A DNA stretch of 64,000 bases, taken from assembly GCF_007747995.1 (NCBI RefSeq), contig NZ_CP036276.1:3959001-4023000 (forward strand), given 5' to 3'. This DNA is from Symmachiella dynata (lineage in GTDB: Bacteria > Planctomycetota > Planctomycetia > Planctomycetales > Planctomycetaceae). Below, piece after piece: positions 55,547 to 64,000 of the stretch; position 1 is the stretch's first letter; every line of letters begins with the position of its first letter. Below the pieces are notes generated by a model, which was not told where the DNA came from, made no database searches, and was given only the letters and a program-made list of their open reading frames with translations. The position numbers were made by a program, and so were the translations under genes.

Positions 55547-55741
55547 ATCAAAACCAAGTGTTCCACCGGCGACACCGGCGACACCAACGACAATCCAACC
55601 CAATTGTAAACAATCGACAGAAAACCTAGCTCTTGGGCTGAAGAAGCCAAAAGAGTCAGAGACGTTCAATTGACCAAAGTCCCTCCGGTGGCGAATTCCG
55701 CTGCAGATGCGGTGAGGAGTCGGTCTCAGCATGGATCGTTG

Positions 55742-58438
55742 TCAAGAACGAATGGGCTCATGGTCTGTTCTTATTTGATTCACGATCGTCGTATCTTTGA
55801 TCTTGTCATCTTTGGCCAACAGGTAGGCTTTACTCAGAATTAGGGAAAGTGTGTTGTCGCCTTCGAACGGCAAATAAAGATTGTCAGTTCGTCGCGTTCC
55901 TCCGCCGCGTTTCTGCACGATGCACAGATAACGATCGTTGGGTGACATCAAAATATTGCTCGAACCAAGGTGAATTTTGTACGTCCGAAGTTTGCCGTCG
56001 ACTATGAGAAACCGACCGTCCAGCCGACATTGATCCGCAATTTCGAGCCGAGGCAAGATTTGTTCCAGCGCTTTTCTTCGCGTGAGAGCCGATTGTGAGA
56101 GTTCGCCGAAGGAAAACTGTTCCCAGTAATCGTCGTGCTCAGCAACGCCCTCTCGCTCCCGCCATTCCGGATCGTTTCCAATACTCGTTACGCCCACGAA
56201 CAAATCAACGTCCCTCATCACCTCGGAGAATACAATCGGATCAATCGTCTCCAACGGCAAAGGGGTTGCTAATTCGGGGGCACCGTCTTGCAGAGCAAAG
56301 AACTGTACGTGCGAGGTGGCGACGTGCGTATAGACGAAGTTTTGAGTGATATTGGTATCGCCTTCCAATGGATCTACGTAAAACGCGATATGCAGACCCT
56401 GTTGGGGCAAGTCCAAGCTGGGCGCATTCCATGAGTCCCAGTCCCCCTGTAAGTCATACCTCCAACCACGCTGCTGGCAAAGTGCGGCAAATTGATGCTG
56501 GCGAATGATGTGGGAGGAAAAACGAAGAGAGCGATCAACGGTTTCACGCTCTGCATCCGTCACAACATAGACCTCGCGATGGGCTTGTTTGAACGGCTGA
56601 GACACTTGGTGCGCGTCCAGCCATTGTCGCCACTGCAAGACTTCGTTGGCTGAACAGTGCATTGGATGCCAGAGGGAAATACGGCATTCAGGATCGGGTA
56701 GGAATGAGTGGCCAGCCGAAGTGACCCACTGTCCCTCGTGCCACATCACCGCGGTGATGCTCGCATCTTGCCCAACATTCCAAATGAGTCGACAAGCAAC
56801 CACACCAACGAGCGGATGGTCCAGAAAACGCTTTCGGAAATCACTCAGGTTCCAAGATCGCTCGGTTAGATACAGATGTTCAATCCGGTAGCGGAGTGAA
56901 GGCATGAGTATGTCGATGTCCTTTAACCGCTTCTTCAACTGCTTAAGTTGGTCACTGCACGTCTCTTTGACTGCTTTGGGCACCGTCTTTTGAATGCTGC
57001 CGTCTGGCCGACGCCAGATGAGTTGGTGCTTCTGATGAGCGTTGATTGTTGCTTCCGCCGTAAACCCAGCTATCTTCTCATGCAGCTGTCCGACGCGTGT
57101 CAGTCCATATCTGGGCACGCTGATTTCAACCAGATCCTCTTCCACCATACCGGCGTTGGAAGCAGCTGTTTGAAAGGCCTTGGCGATCTGCTTTCTGGTC
57201 GATATGTGCTTGGCTCGTGATTGCAGTCGCCCCAATTGGGCAATGGCGCAGTCGCTGGCCAATGTTGAGAGTGCAATCAGACACGCATTGCCAATTTTGG
57301 GTGACCGCGGTCCGACCTCCCGAATCTTTTGGAAGCATTTTTCCGCAGCATCACCGACGCCGCTGATCAACGACTCGTCATTGACAAGCGATGTCGTCCA
57401 CACCAGGCCTCTCAAGCAGTCGATATGTGTGTCATGGATCTCAGTTTCTTCGCTGTACTCTATGCGATAACCGTAGTCGAATCGCTGGCATTCTCCCGGC
57501 TGTCCGATTGCTGCCAAAATGGAGACCGTCACGCGGACAAACTCGCTGGTGCCGATCCCGTCGAGACACTCACGCGACTGCTTGATGAACTTCTTTGTGG
57601 GCTTCGATCCTTTGGCCGTGCTGCAGTGCCGCAGGAACTCGTGCCATCTGTTTCTCGATTCGTCGGGCATCTTGCCCAATTCAATCAGCAAGGCGTTCGT
57701 CCATGCTTCTCCTGTGTTAAAGTCTAAAGCGACAGAGGCAATGGGTGAATCGGCATCATTCGGATCCACCTTGCACTTCGATTCCAGCGATTCGAAAGCC
57801 TTGGCATCACACGCGGGCATGGCCAACAAAGCTTCAATTCTCTGCCCCGCTTTGCGAGCATCGCTGTAGACTGAACCAGAATTGTATTCTGTGGCCATCC
57901 GCTGTAGCTGCTGCCGTATCGAATTGCACAAACCGTGCTCGGCGACGTGCCGTTCGACATTGGCAAGAATCGGAGTGATCGGCAAGCCTGTGATGATGAA
58001 TGAGACATTGGCCAGCGGAGTTAATAGACCAACGATTTCAACGTCCGTGTAAGGCAGTTTTCTTCGCAGCAGTGATGACAGCACCACGTCGCAGACTTGA
58101 TCGGTTGTTAGGTCAATGAAGTTCTGATTGCCAAGATGCTTAAGAGCCAAGGCAACGGCAGCCTTTTGAGTCGCGTGATTTGCCGTCTGGATATTTCGGC
58201 CCGACTCGTAGTCTTTTAGGCTGATTTTTCCTGAACCACGTCGTATCGCAGATGCTTCGTCATTCAGTTGCATCGCGGCTGCAAGCCAGCCACCGAAGTG
58301 GGGCTTTGAGGCTTCCAGTTCGTTGTTTTGTTTGACTTCTGCGACAAGCTGTGCGATTTGTTTTTCCGCATTGTGCCGAGCAGCGGTTGGTTCGCTTCCC
58401 ATGTCCGCAATATCCGGGTTGGAGACCTGTGAAACCAT
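55742..58438 (-). CDS. Large DUF4132/DUF7737-type protein, partner of GG-tailed protein
   Basis: This 898-residue protein has a helical N-terminal half with ARM/HEAT-like character. About residues 480-640 resemble DUF4132 (MolR-related): QLKQLKKRLKDIDILMPSLR, SDFRKRFLDHPLVGVVACRL, VMWHEGQWV, ISLWHPMHCSANEVLQWRQW. The C-terminal 110 residues match what I know as DUF7737: ADQCRLDGRFLIVDGKLRTY, KIHLGSSNILMSPNDRYLC, YLPFEGDNTLSLILSKAYLL. No signal peptide or membrane span is apparent. The biochemical role of these domains is not established. The gene lies 39 bases downstream of the 132-residue GG-tailed gene in the same direction, probably one transcript. The ATG at 58438 has AGGG about 11 bases upstream. 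Confidence 0.75.
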   Translation of the reverse strand: MVSQVSNPDIADMGSEPTAARHNAEKQIAQLVAEVKQNNELEASKPHFGGWLAAAMQLNDEASAIRRGSGKISLKDYESGRNIQTANHATQKAAVALALKHLGNQNFIDLTTDQVCDVVLSSLLRRKLPYTDVEIVGLLTPLANVSFIITGLPITPILANVERHVAEHGLCNSIRQQLQRMATEYNSGSVYSDARKAGQRIEALLAMPACDAKAFESLESKCKVDPNDADSPIASVALDFNTGEAWTNALLIELGKMPDESRNRWHEFLRHCSTAKGSKPTKKFIKQSRECLDGIGTSEFVRVTVSILAAIGQPGECQRFDYGYRIEYSEETEIHDTHIDCLRGLVWTTSLVNDESLISGVGDAAEKCFQKIREVGPRSPKIGNACLIALSTLASDCAIAQLGRLQSRAKHISTRKQIAKAFQTAASNAGMVEEDLVEISVPRYGLTRVGQLHEKIAGFTAEATINAHQKHQLIWRRPDGSIQKTVPKAVKETCSDQLKQLKKRLKDIDILMPSLRYRIEHLYLTERSWNLSDFRKRFLDHPLVGVVACRLIWNVGQDASITAVMWHEGQWVTSAGHSFLPDPECRISLWHPMHCSANEVLQWRQWLDAHQVSQPFKQAHREVYVVTDAERETVDRSLRFSSHIIRQHQFAALCQQRGWRYDLQGDWDSWNAPSLDLPQQGLHIAFYVDPLEGDTNITQNFVYTHVATSHVQFFALQDGAPELATPLPLETIDPIVFSEVMRDVDLFVGVTSIGNDPEWREREGVAEHDDYWEQFSFGELSQSALTRRKALEQILPRLEIADQCRLDGRFLIVDGKLRTYKIHLGSSNILMSPNDRYLCIVQKRGGGTRRTDNLYLPFEGDNTLSLILSKAYLLAKDDKIKDTTIVNQIRTDHEPIRS

Positions 58439-58477
58439 GGATTGTTGCCCTGTTGAGCCTAGTTCATTGAGAAATTC

Positions 58478-58876
58478 CTAGCCGCCCATCAGCATTGTTA
58501 AATGTAAGAACTTGATATCCGTTGAAGGTTCAATCCTGACGACTGCATCCAGCGAATTGAATTGCTCCTCGTTGATGAAGACCAATATCTGCTGATTCCG
58601 GAATGCCTCCTTGGTTTTGTCAAACTCTACCCGCCAGTCAATTGAACTTGATTGCGCCGGCTGAGTTCCATTTAACATCACTTCGTCCTGGCTCGGAACG
58701 ACCAGTGGCGGTTTCGGAGGCGCAACGGCTCGCTGAACATTGCAGTCCTTGACTCGCTGGAACACGTAGCTTCGAATCACCTCTTCAACCGTGACCTGGC
58801 TTTCGCGCAATTCGATATGAGTTGCTCCAAGCGTCTTTCCTGCCGTGGATTCGTCTCTGATCGTCAGTGTCGCCAT
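58478..58876 (-). CDS. Small protein with C-terminal Gly-Gly, ubiquitin/MoaD-like features
   Basis: This 132-residue protein starts ATLTIRDESTAGKTLGATHI, a beta-hairpin-like pattern, followed by VTVEEVIRSYVFQRVKDCN, similar to the first helix of a beta-grasp fold. After a proline-rich loop it resumes with QILVFINEEQFNSLDAVVRI and ends TDIKFLHLTMLMGG. A hydrophobic strand running into an exposed terminal Gly-Gly is the hallmark of ubiquitin-like and MoaD/ThiS proteins that are adenylated by an E1-like enzyme. No E1, JAB or E2-like gene is in the window. I believe related proteins with a VGG or GG end sit beside DUF4132-type genes in other bacteria, from memory only. The second of two adjacent ATGs (58876) has AGGAAGG at best spacing. 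Confidence 0.65.
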   Translation of the reverse strand: MATLTIRDESTAGKTLGATHIELRESQVTVEEVIRSYVFQRVKDCNVQRAVAPPKPPLVVPSQDEVMLNGTQPAQSSSIDWRVEFDKTKEAFRNQQILVFINEEQFNSLDAVVRIEPSTDIKFLHLTMLMGG

Positions 58877-59235
58877 CATCGCCCTTCCTCAAATCTGATC
58901 CCCAAGGACTAGCTATTCAAACGTGGCATATCCCCCGGTGCGTCGACGGCCCGGCAGATGCAAAGTCAGCCGCGCGAAACCGCTGACGTAGGACTATGTC
59001 GATTATGCCAGCAATACTGACCCTCCTGCAGCGAATTCTTAGCAGCACGGGAATTCCATATGGCTTAGTAGGATTGGGACTTCCGCCCGCCTCGTGGGCA
59101 TTCAATCGAAAGACACACACTGGCTCGTCCCACCAACGGCAAATTGGCGGGATTCCGTCGAAATTCAGGCTATCGATCCACGTCCTCATCCTCGGTGCGA
59201 TGAGGATTGGGTGAACCCGCCTGCCATGTATCGCC
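58877..59235. other. Intergenic region upstream of the GG-tailed gene
   Basis: This stretch lies after the stop of the methyltransferase/propeller gene on the same strand and should hold the promoter for the GG-protein operon. Frames of 72 and 144 codons overlap on opposite strands without motifs or ribosome-binding sites. I see no clear terminator or promoter. Confidence 0.35.
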
Positions 59236-60846
59236 CTATTCCTGCGATTCCAACAGACGATTGAGATGTTCCTTGTCGAAGTGAAGTACGGAGATTTGAT
59301 TATGATCCCACGTAGGTGCCGGAGCAGTGCCGATGTAAAGATGATGGACATGCTCTGTTGCGTTGGGTAGCAGGTTGGGAGTCACATGGCCGTAGGCATC
59401 GGTTTCTTGGCCCGACTTTTCTGCCAGCAGTCCCAAATCACGCCATTGCAGACCATCTGGACTTGAAGCCCAGTGGGTTCCTTTCCCTGACTCGTACAAC
59501 AGAACAAGCTTGTCCCCCAGCCTCTTCACGTCCACACCTCCAGCGTTACGACCGAAGACAGGGTTGTTGTTGTGCCGAACCCAATGCAGTCCATCTCGGG
59601 ACGTGGCGTAGCCAATGTCTCGGCGTGACTTGGACGATTTGGGGACATTGCTCACCGGTGAGTGGAGCGGGAAGTCCTTACGTCCGTCGTACCACATTTT
59701 GAATTGCCCATCTTCGTACAACACGGTCGGCCGACCGACCGACAGGGCATCCCATTGCCCAGCGGCCCCAGGTGAGAGAGCGACGCCATTTGTCTCCCAG
59801 TTCAACCCATCTTTCGAGGTTGCCACATCAATTTGATCAATCACATCTTTCTCGGCGCGCGTGTAGAACATGTAATACACGCCATCGACTTTGATCACAC
59901 TGGGGTCGTTGACGTGATTGGCTGTTCCATTGGAGAGCACGACACCTTTGCGAATCCAATGCTCGCCATCCTTTGACTCGGCATAGCTGATTCGGTCGTG
60001 GCCATCTTTTCCTTGGCAGCCATACCACATTTTAAATAGTCCATCATCAACCATCACGTCCGGAGCATAGATGTTGCCTTTGCCGTGAGGCGCGATTTCC
60101 GACTCTCCTTTTCCCCTCAGCAGAAGTTTCAACTCGGGAGGGGACGTTTTCTCGAACCGCACAAAGTACGATTCATCGAGCATGTCTTTCTTTTCCTCGA
60201 CCTGCTTGAAACCGGATTCGAGGATCTCTTGGGTGAAGACTTCCTGTCCGGCACGGACGTGGGTCATCAGCCATTCTCGGCTAACGCCTTCAATGCGGTG
60301 AAAGTCGATGAGGATCAATTGCCCACCCGGTTTCAGAGCACGGTGAATTGACTCCATGGTTTTGTGCGGAAACTCGAAGTGATGATACGTGTCGCAAATG
60401 AATGCCAAATCGATGGAATTGGGCGGCAGGTTGACGGAATCCTGTTTGCAGACCACGCCAGTAATGTTTTTGAGGCCCTGCTCCTGCGCCGTGCTCTCAA
60501 TGTGCTTCAGAAACTTCTCGGAGATGTCCACTGCGTAAATCCGCCCCGTGGGACCGACCAGGGGTGAAAACATGCGAGTGAACAGTCCCGTACCTGCTCC
60601 AATATCAGCAACGACCATGCCGGGCTTGAGTTGGCAGGCTTTGACGATCTGATGACGGTGGTCATAAGCGTCTCGCCCTTCATTCTCAAAACGTCCGATG
60701 AACTTCTCCACATCGACATCTTGGAATGCCTCATTGATGCCCGGCTTGACGCTCTTCTCTTGAGCAAAGAGCGGTGCCGTCCCCACAAGCACGAGCAAGG
60801 TTGCACACAGAACTTGAATGCCAAAGAATCTGATTAGGTGCCGCAC
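59236..60846 (-). CDS. Exported methyltransferase fused to GH43-like beta-propeller
   Basis: This protein of about 536 residues has a signal peptide (FFGIQVLCATLLVLVGTA, PLFAQ). A class I methyltransferase domain follows, about residues 35-230: VADIGAGTGLFTRMFSPL as SAM motif I, GRIYAVDISEKFLKHIE, LAFICDTYHHFEFPHKTM and ALKPGGQLILIDFHRIEG. A five-bladed-propeller domain of glycosidase-43/DUF377 type ends the protein: GLFKMWYGCQGKDGHDRISY, DGVYYMFYTRAE, GQFKMWYDGRKDF, HHLYIGTAPAPTW. The planctomycete exported methyltransferase form is known; the fusion to a propeller is unusual. I chose the GTG at 60846 because GGAG lies 8 bases upstream and the signal peptide becomes N-terminal; the ATG at 60954 has its ribosome-binding site adjoining with no spacer. 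Confidence 0.8.
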   Translation of the reverse strand: MRHLIRFFGIQVLCATLLVLVGTAPLFAQEKSVKPGINEAFQDVDVEKFIGRFENEGRDAYDHRHQIVKACQLKPGMVVADIGAGTGLFTRMFSPLVGPTGRIYAVDISEKFLKHIESTAQEQGLKNITGVVCKQDSVNLPPNSIDLAFICDTYHHFEFPHKTMESIHRALKPGGQLILIDFHRIEGVSREWLMTHVRAGQEVFTQEILESGFKQVEEKKDMLDESYFVRFEKTSPPELKLLLRGKGESEIAPHGKGNIYAPDVMVDDGLFKMWYGCQGKDGHDRISYAESKDGEHWIRKGVVLSNGTANHVNDPSVIKVDGVYYMFYTRAEKDVIDQIDVATSKDGLNWETNGVALSPGAAGQWDALSVGRPTVLYEDGQFKMWYDGRKDFPLHSPVSNVPKSSKSRRDIGYATSRDGLHWVRHNNNPVFGRNAGGVDVKRLGDKLVLLYESGKGTHWASSPDGLQWRDLGLLAEKSGQETDAYGHVTPNLLPNATEHVHHLYIGTAPAPTWDHNQISVLHFDKEHLNRLLESQE

Positions 60847-61486
60847 AGCGTTGGTCTCCGCATCATCTGATGTTTGTTGAAATCGACGTGCCAAAACAAG
60901 GGAATCCGATTCCTCAAGTTTAACGGAATTCGATGGAATTGCTATCGGTGCCATTCCTCAGGTGGCCATTGCTCAGTCGAGCGGTCCTCAACAAAACCAG
61001 AGTCGCTAGAACTTGGATTGTCGTACTGAAGCCCCTCCTGAATTCTCGTTGACATAGAGACCATGTCTTCCGACAACTCGTTTTTGCTTCTGCGCAGATT
61101 GCGGGCTACGTTGGCTTTTCTGCCCCGTAAGCAGCGAAGCCATCCCCTGCCCCAGCAACAGGGACGAGAGCAGAGAACACACCGAAAGCCGCGCCATTCA
61201 ATACCGCTTCCGTAGAAGTTATCCCCGAATGACGGTCTTGCGACTTACTTCTGATTCCGTTGATTGTCACCGCGAAATTTGCACCCACGTCGGTTATCAA
61301 CGCGGTGTTGCCGACCTCGGTGAGGAACGACCTCTCCGTCGGAATCTAGCTTTGGTCACCCTATCTTCGGTTCCACAGAGGGGGGGGCTCAAAGAGCACA
61401 GAGTCGGAGGCTCAGAGCAAGTGGAGTCGATGCGTTTCGGTCTGCTCGCCAGGGGCTTACAGAAAACTCATGCAAGACCTGTTGGC
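60847..61486. other. Intergenic region, no supported gene
   Basis: No gene is supported. Minus-strand frames at 61006-61197 and 61106-61300 overlap, lack ribosome-binding sites and show no known domain. A G7-G8 run lies at about 61381-61387. The methyltransferase/propeller promoter should lie near 60850-60960, possibly inside the rejected N-terminal extension. Confidence 0.35.
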
Positions 61487-62419
61487 TCATGGGTTCTCGA
61501 CAGAAATGACTGCAGGCAGAGCTGCGACTGGCAAACCGATTCCGTGATCGAAATAACAACAGCGATTCTTCCCGGCCGATTTGGCAGCGATAAGACATGC
61601 ATCAGCCCGTTTGATGAGCTCTAATTTTTCAAGGTTCTCAGTCTGTTGGGCAATTCCGATGGTCAATGTGATTTGCCGCACTTGATTCTCGATGCCGAAT
61701 GTGTGTTTTGCGAACGATTCCAAGAACTGCATGCCGCTCACTTGGGCAACGCTGATATCAGAGGCGGGTAGGACAATCGAGAATTCATCTCCACCGTACC
61801 GAGCCAACTGATGTTGTGGCTTTAGCGAGGCGGCAAGTACCTCCGCCACCTGCTGAAGAACGCGATCCCCTTCAACATGGCCTAGATCATCATTGATTAA
61901 CTTGAAGTCGTCGATGTCAATTAACATCAAAGAGTAGGCTTCGCCGTACAATCGGTAGCGTTTGAGGCTGTGGTCCAACCAATCGTTCATCGCACGGCGA
62001 TTGAATAAGCCTGTGAGGGCGTCAGTCCGTGCTTCGGCTTGGGACAATAGCAACCGCTGTTGTTGCTCAGCGATAACCAACCTTGCATGCTTGAGTTCCG
62101 CAACCATCTCGGCATAGTCGTTCCGATCATTGATTTCCGTTCGAACTTCGTCCGGCAACAAAGATCGATCGTCAGCAGCACTCGAATAATTGGGCCCAAT
62201 GGGAAACGAGCTTGCGGCCCATTCAGTGACAGCAAGTGCTTCTCGAAGTTCTTGATGAGATGCGGAGAGTCCAGGTTTTTCAAGGGACTGTTGAGTTGTC
62301 AAATCGTCAGAGTGCGATGTGAACTCACGCGTTGAGTCTCTTCGCTTGCACCACTGAGACCCCAGCCAAGCCCCGAGCAGTCCACAAGCCAGAGGATTTA
62401 GAAAATCAAAAATAGTCAA
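61487..62419 (-). CDS. Diguanylate cyclase (GGDEF) with one membrane anchor
   Basis: This protein of about 310 residues has an N-terminal hydrophobic anchor (FDFLNPLACGLLGAWLGSQW), a helical region (about 85-130) and a GGDEF domain. The catalytic motifs are DALTGLFNRRAMNDWL, LMLIDIDDFKLINDDLGHVE, GDRVLQQVAEVL and ARYGGDEFSIVLPA, with ITLTIGIAQ. It makes cyclic di-GMP from two GTP. The RxxD inhibitory site that should precede GGDEF reads KPQH, so product inhibition is probably absent. A TTG at 62419 with AAGG seven bases upstream seems the best start; an in-frame TTG at 62473 adds 18 residues. It stands alone on the minus strand. Confidence 0.85.
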   Translation of the reverse strand: MTIFDFLNPLACGLLGAWLGSQWCKRRDSTREFTSHSDDLTTQQSLEKPGLSASHQELREALAVTEWAASSFPIGPNYSSAADDRSLLPDEVRTEINDRNDYAEMVAELKHARLVIAEQQQRLLLSQAEARTDALTGLFNRRAMNDWLDHSLKRYRLYGEAYSLMLIDIDDFKLINDDLGHVEGDRVLQQVAEVLAASLKPQHQLARYGGDEFSIVLPASDISVAQVSGMQFLESFAKHTFGIENQVRQITLTIGIAQQTENLEKLELIKRADACLIAAKSAGKNRCCYFDHGIGLPVAALPAVISVENP

Positions 62420-63029
62420 AACACTACCTTTGTCATCCTGGCTCTGTGCGACAGTTTCTGGTTCGACTACCAATGAGTGGAACCGTAAACGTTTCGGTAT
62501 GAAAGCCTACGATTCTGCCGCGCTGCCTGAATTCGGAGTCCTGAAGTTCTCGAGATTTCAGCACAATTTCAGCACCCTTGAGCACTACAATCCCTACTCT
62601 GCTTTTAAGAGGAACTCACAGAAACTGCTGGTCTGTTTCAGAATCGAAATCCAGTCGCTCCAGATTGTTCGTACAGCAATTCATCGCTGGGCTTGTGCTG
62701 AGAAGCAGGTTGACACTCAGGGCCGTTAAACACTGTCTCCCCCCTCCCCGACTCACCCCTGCGAGCAATTTTGAGAGTGGCCGATAGAGAACAGTTGCAT
62801 GTTACGGAAGATCTAACGGTTGTGCCGAACTTTCTAGAGAATCTGGAATTTTGAGAAATTCACATTGTACGGACCGATCAATAGACAGATGACCATTGGG
62901 GAATGACCTCGTGAGATCGACTGTATTCTCATTTCACACGCATTACCTTTACAAAATCTCCAGAATTCAGAGTCTTGGAGGCGTTCGGCGATACTCTGAC
63001 TTAGGGTTTGACGGAAATCGGGACGAATC
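62420..63029. other. Divergent intergenic region before the FadL-type gene
   Basis: No gene is supported in this divergent region between the cyclase and the outer-membrane protein gene. Overlapping short frames on both strands lack motifs. The part from 62840 to 62960 is AT-rich and could hold the plus-strand promoter, but no consensus pair was found. Confidence 0.35.
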
Positions 63030-64000
63030 ATGAAGAAAATTGTGGCTTATCTGCTTCTTGCTGTAACAGCCCAACTGCTGGTCCCTAGTCGCGCCCAATC
63101 CAATGGTGTGGTTCGAGACAGCATTGGTGCGACAAGTTCGGGGCGTGGCGGGACCAACCTCGCGCATCATGACAACGGGGCCGTCATTCTGAACAATCCC
63201 GCGGCGATGGTGAACGTCAAGGGTTCGGGACTCTCCGAGTTTGGCGTCGATACCGTAATCACGGATCTTGACTATTCCGATCCGGAAAATAACACAAGCG
63301 CGGTCAATACAAATGTCCTTCCGGAAATCTCGGTGATCCGCAAAAGCCTGGACGGCCGATGGGCCGTGGGATTTGGCGCCTTCGCACCGGCCGGATATGG
63401 TGCGACATGGAAGCTGTCGAATCCAATTTTAGGAACAAATACCTACAAGTCGTTTGGCGCACTGGGCAAAATCATGCCCGGGGTGGCCTACCAAGTGAAT
63501 GACGATCTCTCCATCGGTGCATCAATGGGGGTGGCGGTCAGCCATCTGGAATTCGAAAGCCCGTTCTTCCTGCAAACCGGTCCGCTGGCCGGAGCTCCGA
63601 CCCAATTCGATTTGCAGGCCACCGGGGCCAGCCTCGCCTGGAACGTGGGTCTGCAATATCAACTCGATGAGTGGACGACTATTGGAGCCGGCTTTATTGG
63701 CGAGACCCGCATGGAATACGATGGCAATGTTCGCGCTGCTGTGGTCGGATTGGGACCGCAGCCGATCGAAAGTCGCTTCGATGCGGAGGTCGACCTGGCT
63801 TGGCCACGTTCTGCCGGCGTGGGGGTAGCCCACTGGCTCAATTGTCGGCAACGGATTTCCACAGATCTGATGTGGTACGACTGGTCGAACGCCTATGACC
63901 AACTCGACATCCGATTGCGAAACTCAACGAACCCGATCTTTCCCGCCGTTTTGGGCCCTGAGATTTCCGACTCCTTTCCGCTCCGTTGGCGTGACAGTCT
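63030..64000 (+). CDS. FadL/TodX-family outer-membrane transport protein, 3' end cut by window
   Basis: About 323 codons are visible before the window ends. The protein has a signal peptide (KKIVAYLLLAVTAQLLVPSR, A). The mature N-terminus follows the FadL pattern: SIGATSSGRGGTNLAHHDNG, then AVILNNPAAM, the conserved NPA motif of the N-terminal hatch. A beta-barrel pattern follows, with WAVGFGAFAPAGYGATWKL, IMPGVAYQVNDDLSIGASMG, WNVGLQYQLDEWTTIGAGF and STDLMWYDWSNAY. FadL relatives import hydrophobic compounds such as fatty acids or aromatics across the outer membrane. The ATG at 63030 has a GGGA-type ribosome-binding site close upstream. Confidence 0.88.
   Translation, partial: MKKIVAYLLLAVTAQLLVPSRAQSNGVVRDSIGATSSGRGGTNLAHHDNGAVILNNPAAMVNVKGSGLSEFGVDTVITDLDYSDPENNTSAVNTNVLPEISVIRKSLDGRWAVGFGAFAPAGYGATWKLSNPILGTNTYKSFGALGKIMPGVAYQVNDDLSIGASMGVAVSHLEFESPFFLQTGPLAGAPTQFDLQATGASLAWNVGLQYQLDEWTTIGAGFIGETRMEYDGNVRAAVVGLGPQPIESRFDAEVDLAWPRSAGVGVAHWLNCRQRISTDLMWYDWSNAYDQLDIRLRNSTNPIFPAVLGPEISDSFPLRWRDS

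Noticed and set aside
61006-61300. Two minus-strand frames of about 64 codons
   Set aside because: They overlap in different frames and lack start signals; one has a hydrophobic stretch but no family resemblance.

Overview
The window is most probably from a planctomycete (Planctomycetota). The evidence is a set of families typical of that phylum: an exported DUF1549/DUF1553 protein with a CxxCH motif, a Tat-exported DUF1501 protein, two DUF1559 pseudopilin-like proteins, a small lipoprotein and a multi-EF-hand protein in one operon, together with a MoxR/DUF58/transglutaminase cluster of planctomycete type. No rRNA, tRNA, CRISPR array or intact insertion sequence was seen.

Layout. 1-3.9 kb: start-proximal part of an MrpA-like antiporter gene (-), a DUF488 gene, an untracked 38-residue membrane peptide gene, and a decayed HlyD/ABC-2 exporter remnant. 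4-10.7 kb: six-gene minus-strand planctomycete operon (DUF1559, lipoprotein, DUF1549/1553, DUF1559, DUF1501, EF-hand) with stop/start overlaps. 11.5-16.3 kb: DUF58, transglutaminase-like membrane protein and MoxR ATPase, translationally coupled. 16.4-19.4 kb: metal-handling-type genes (ArsP-like permease, His-rich lipoprotein, His/Cys-rich small protein with a clear sigma70-like promoter). 20-23.6 kb: pyruvate carboxylase. 23.8-26.4 kb: esterase, zinc-ribbon protein, fragment of a FAD oxidoreductase. 26.5-31.7 kb: operon of an HscC-like Hsp70, a membrane TPR protein and a J-like protein with RPD instead of HPD. 31.8-34.9 kb: accessory scar with two immunity-like genes, an RHS-repeat fragment and an IS3 orfA fragment. 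35-41.8 kb: terpene-synthase-like protein with an N-terminal domain resembling the C-terminus of DXS, a hybrid histidine kinase, an HD-GYP response regulator and IspH. 42.3-50.9 kb: two convergent operons probably acting on membrane lipids (DUF1295, SDR-DUF2867, SpoIIE-type phosphatase; facing FAD amine-oxidase-like, DUF1365, two cyclopropane-synthase-family methyltransferases, SDR). 51.9-55.5 kb: a protein-deacetylase/acetyltransferase pair. 55.7-58.9 kb: a 132-residue protein ending in Gly-Gly, with ubiquitin/MoaD-like features, upstream of a large DUF4132/DUF7737-type protein. 59.2-64 kb: exported methyltransferase/beta-propeller fusion, diguanylate cyclase, and the start of a FadL-type outer-membrane protein.

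The strongest candidates for an undescribed system are the GG-tailed small protein with its DUF4132/DUF7737 partner (55742-58876) and the DXS-tail/terpene-synthase fusion next to signalling genes and ispH (34973-41820). All family assignments come from reading motifs, not from searches, and start sites were chosen from ribosome-binding sites, overlaps and signal-peptide position.
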